Part shown: piece after piece, positions 12,450 through 13,072 of the stretch
Layout: the number at the start of each line of letters is the position of its first letter
Numbering within the stretch: position 1 is the stretch's first letter
Source: Burkholderiales bacterium
GTDB taxonomy: Bacteria > Pseudomonadota > Gammaproteobacteria > Burkholderiales > Burkholderiaceae_F
Assembly (NCBI GenBank): GCA_021298875.1
Contig: JAJTHJ010000205.1
Span: forward strand, 1-13,072
Length of the DNA stretch: 13,072 nt
Reading direction: 5' to 3'
Notes under the pieces: model-generated
Told to the model about the DNA's origin: nothing
What the model saw: only the letters and a program-made list of their open reading frames with translations
Database searches by the model: none
Translations under genes and position numbers: made by a program

Positions 12450-13072
12450 TCAGTAGGCGTGCAGCACGGTGGTCAGGTCGCCGGCTTGCCAGCGGCGCCA
12501 GTCGATCGGCGCGGCGAGCGCCAGTTGCGCCACCTGCAAGCAGAAATTGCGCCGGGCGATCTCGCGTGCGCCGAGCGACGCCAAGTGCCGCGTGGCTTGT
12601 TGGCAGTCTATCAGCGGCACTTCTTCAGTCCGCATGACTTGAACCAATGCCGCGAGCGCGGTTTTGGAGGCGTCGGTGGCGCGGCTGAACATCGACTCGC
12701 CAAAGAACATCCGCCCGAGCGACACGCCGTACAGGCCGCCGATCAACTCGTCACCCGCCCAGACTTCGACCGAGTGCGCCAGGCCGCGCCGGTGCAGTTC
12801 GGTATAGGCGGCGACCATCGCATCGGTGATCCAGGTGCCGCCGTCCTCGTCGCGCGGGGCCGCGCATGCGCGCATCAAGCGGGTGAAGGCAGTGTCGAGC
12901 GTGACGCGCCAGTGGCTGCCGCGCGCCACGGCGCGCAAGCGCTTGCGCAGCGAGCGGCTGATCTTGAACTCGACGGGCACCAGCACCATCCGCGGGTCCG
13001 GGCTCCACCACAGCACGGGCTGGTCGTCCGAGTACCAAGGGAAGATACCGCGCGAGTAGGCCTGCACCAGCA
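12450..13072 (-). CDS. aat: Leucyl/phenylalanyl-tRNA--protein transferase (N-terminus beyond the window edge)
   Basis: Aat attaches leucine or phenylalanine to proteins with N-terminal Lys or Arg, marking them for ClpS/ClpAP degradation. The visible part has about 207 residues and includes the near-N-terminal signature AYSRGIFPWY, then WWSPDPRMVL, the TWIT..MVAAY segment, the core GGLYGVSLGRMFFGESMFS (about 110-128) and the LIDCQ motif. The frame stays open to position 13072, and the family usually has roughly 25-30 more residues before AYSRG, so the true start is outside the window; an internal GTG at 13067 should not be taken as the start. It is the first visible gene of aat-bpt-pyrD. Confidence 0.96.
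   Translation of the reverse strand, partial: LVQAYSRGIFPWYSDDQPVLWWSPDPRMVLVPVEFKISRSLRKRLRAVARGSHWRVTLDTAFTRLMRACAAPRDEDGGTWITDAMVAAYTELHRRGLAHSVEVWAGDELIGGLYGVSLGRMFFGESMFSRATDASKTALAALVQVMRTEEVPLIDCQQATRHLASLGAREIARRNFCLQVAQLALAAPIDWRRWQAGDLTTVLHAY

Noticed and set aside
1..13072. CRISPR array, tRNA/rRNA genes, prophage or toxin-antitoxin modules
   Set aside because: No regularly spaced repeats, tRNA-like folds with conserved loops, phage genes or small paired genes were seen; almost all sequence is explained by housekeeping genes and the REP region.

Overview
This is a GC-rich, densely coded chromosomal window that looks like housekeeping DNA of a betaproteobacterium (Rhodocyclales/Burkholderiales-like). 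The gene order xseB-ispA-dxs, an Aat plus Bpt transferase pair and a quinone-linked class 2 PyrD all fit this. The assignment is inferred from gene content; no rRNA or other taxonomic marker is present.

Layout. Positions 1-1684 (minus strand) carry xseB, ispA and the start of dxs, an isoprenoid-precursor operon with an exonuclease VII subunit. A 90-bp three-hairpin repeat sits between ispA and dxs. From 1729 (plus strand) a DMT/EamA permease overlaps by ATGA with a two-domain sulfurtransferase of the SseA type. At 3470-4180 lies a small mobile-element relic: a REP-associated tyrosine transposase (RAYT) broken by one in-frame stop codon, bracketed by inverted REP hairpins, with a decayed REP and a further intact REP beyond it. 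Positions 4199-4978 (minus) hold a ZIP metal transporter whose leader contains a strong terminator-like hairpin. Upstream of it is a Tat-exported dienelactone-hydrolase-like enzyme (5085-5975, minus). Positions 6068-8862 (plus) carry two adjacent TldD/PmbA-family genes: a metal-binding TldD-like subunit and a partner without the zinc motif. Positions 8852-13072 (minus) hold aat (cut by the window edge), bpt, pyrD, tas and thpR, read in that order.

How they work together. Dxs and IspA act at the two ends of the route from pyruvate/glyceraldehyde-3-phosphate to farnesyl diphosphate. Aat and Bpt both attach leucine to protein N-termini and so feed the Clp-dependent N-degron pathway. The TldD/TldE-like pair probably forms a heterodimeric metalloprotease. 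The other genes have no obvious shared pathway.

I found no convincing new defence or biosynthetic system. The best non-routine signals are the broken REP-RAYT unit (including a REP that supplies the stop codon of the neighbouring gene), the cloverleaf repeat at 401-490, and the terminator-like hairpin in the ZIP leader. No intergenic gap exceeds 300 bases. I saw no tRNA, rRNA, CRISPR array or prophage.
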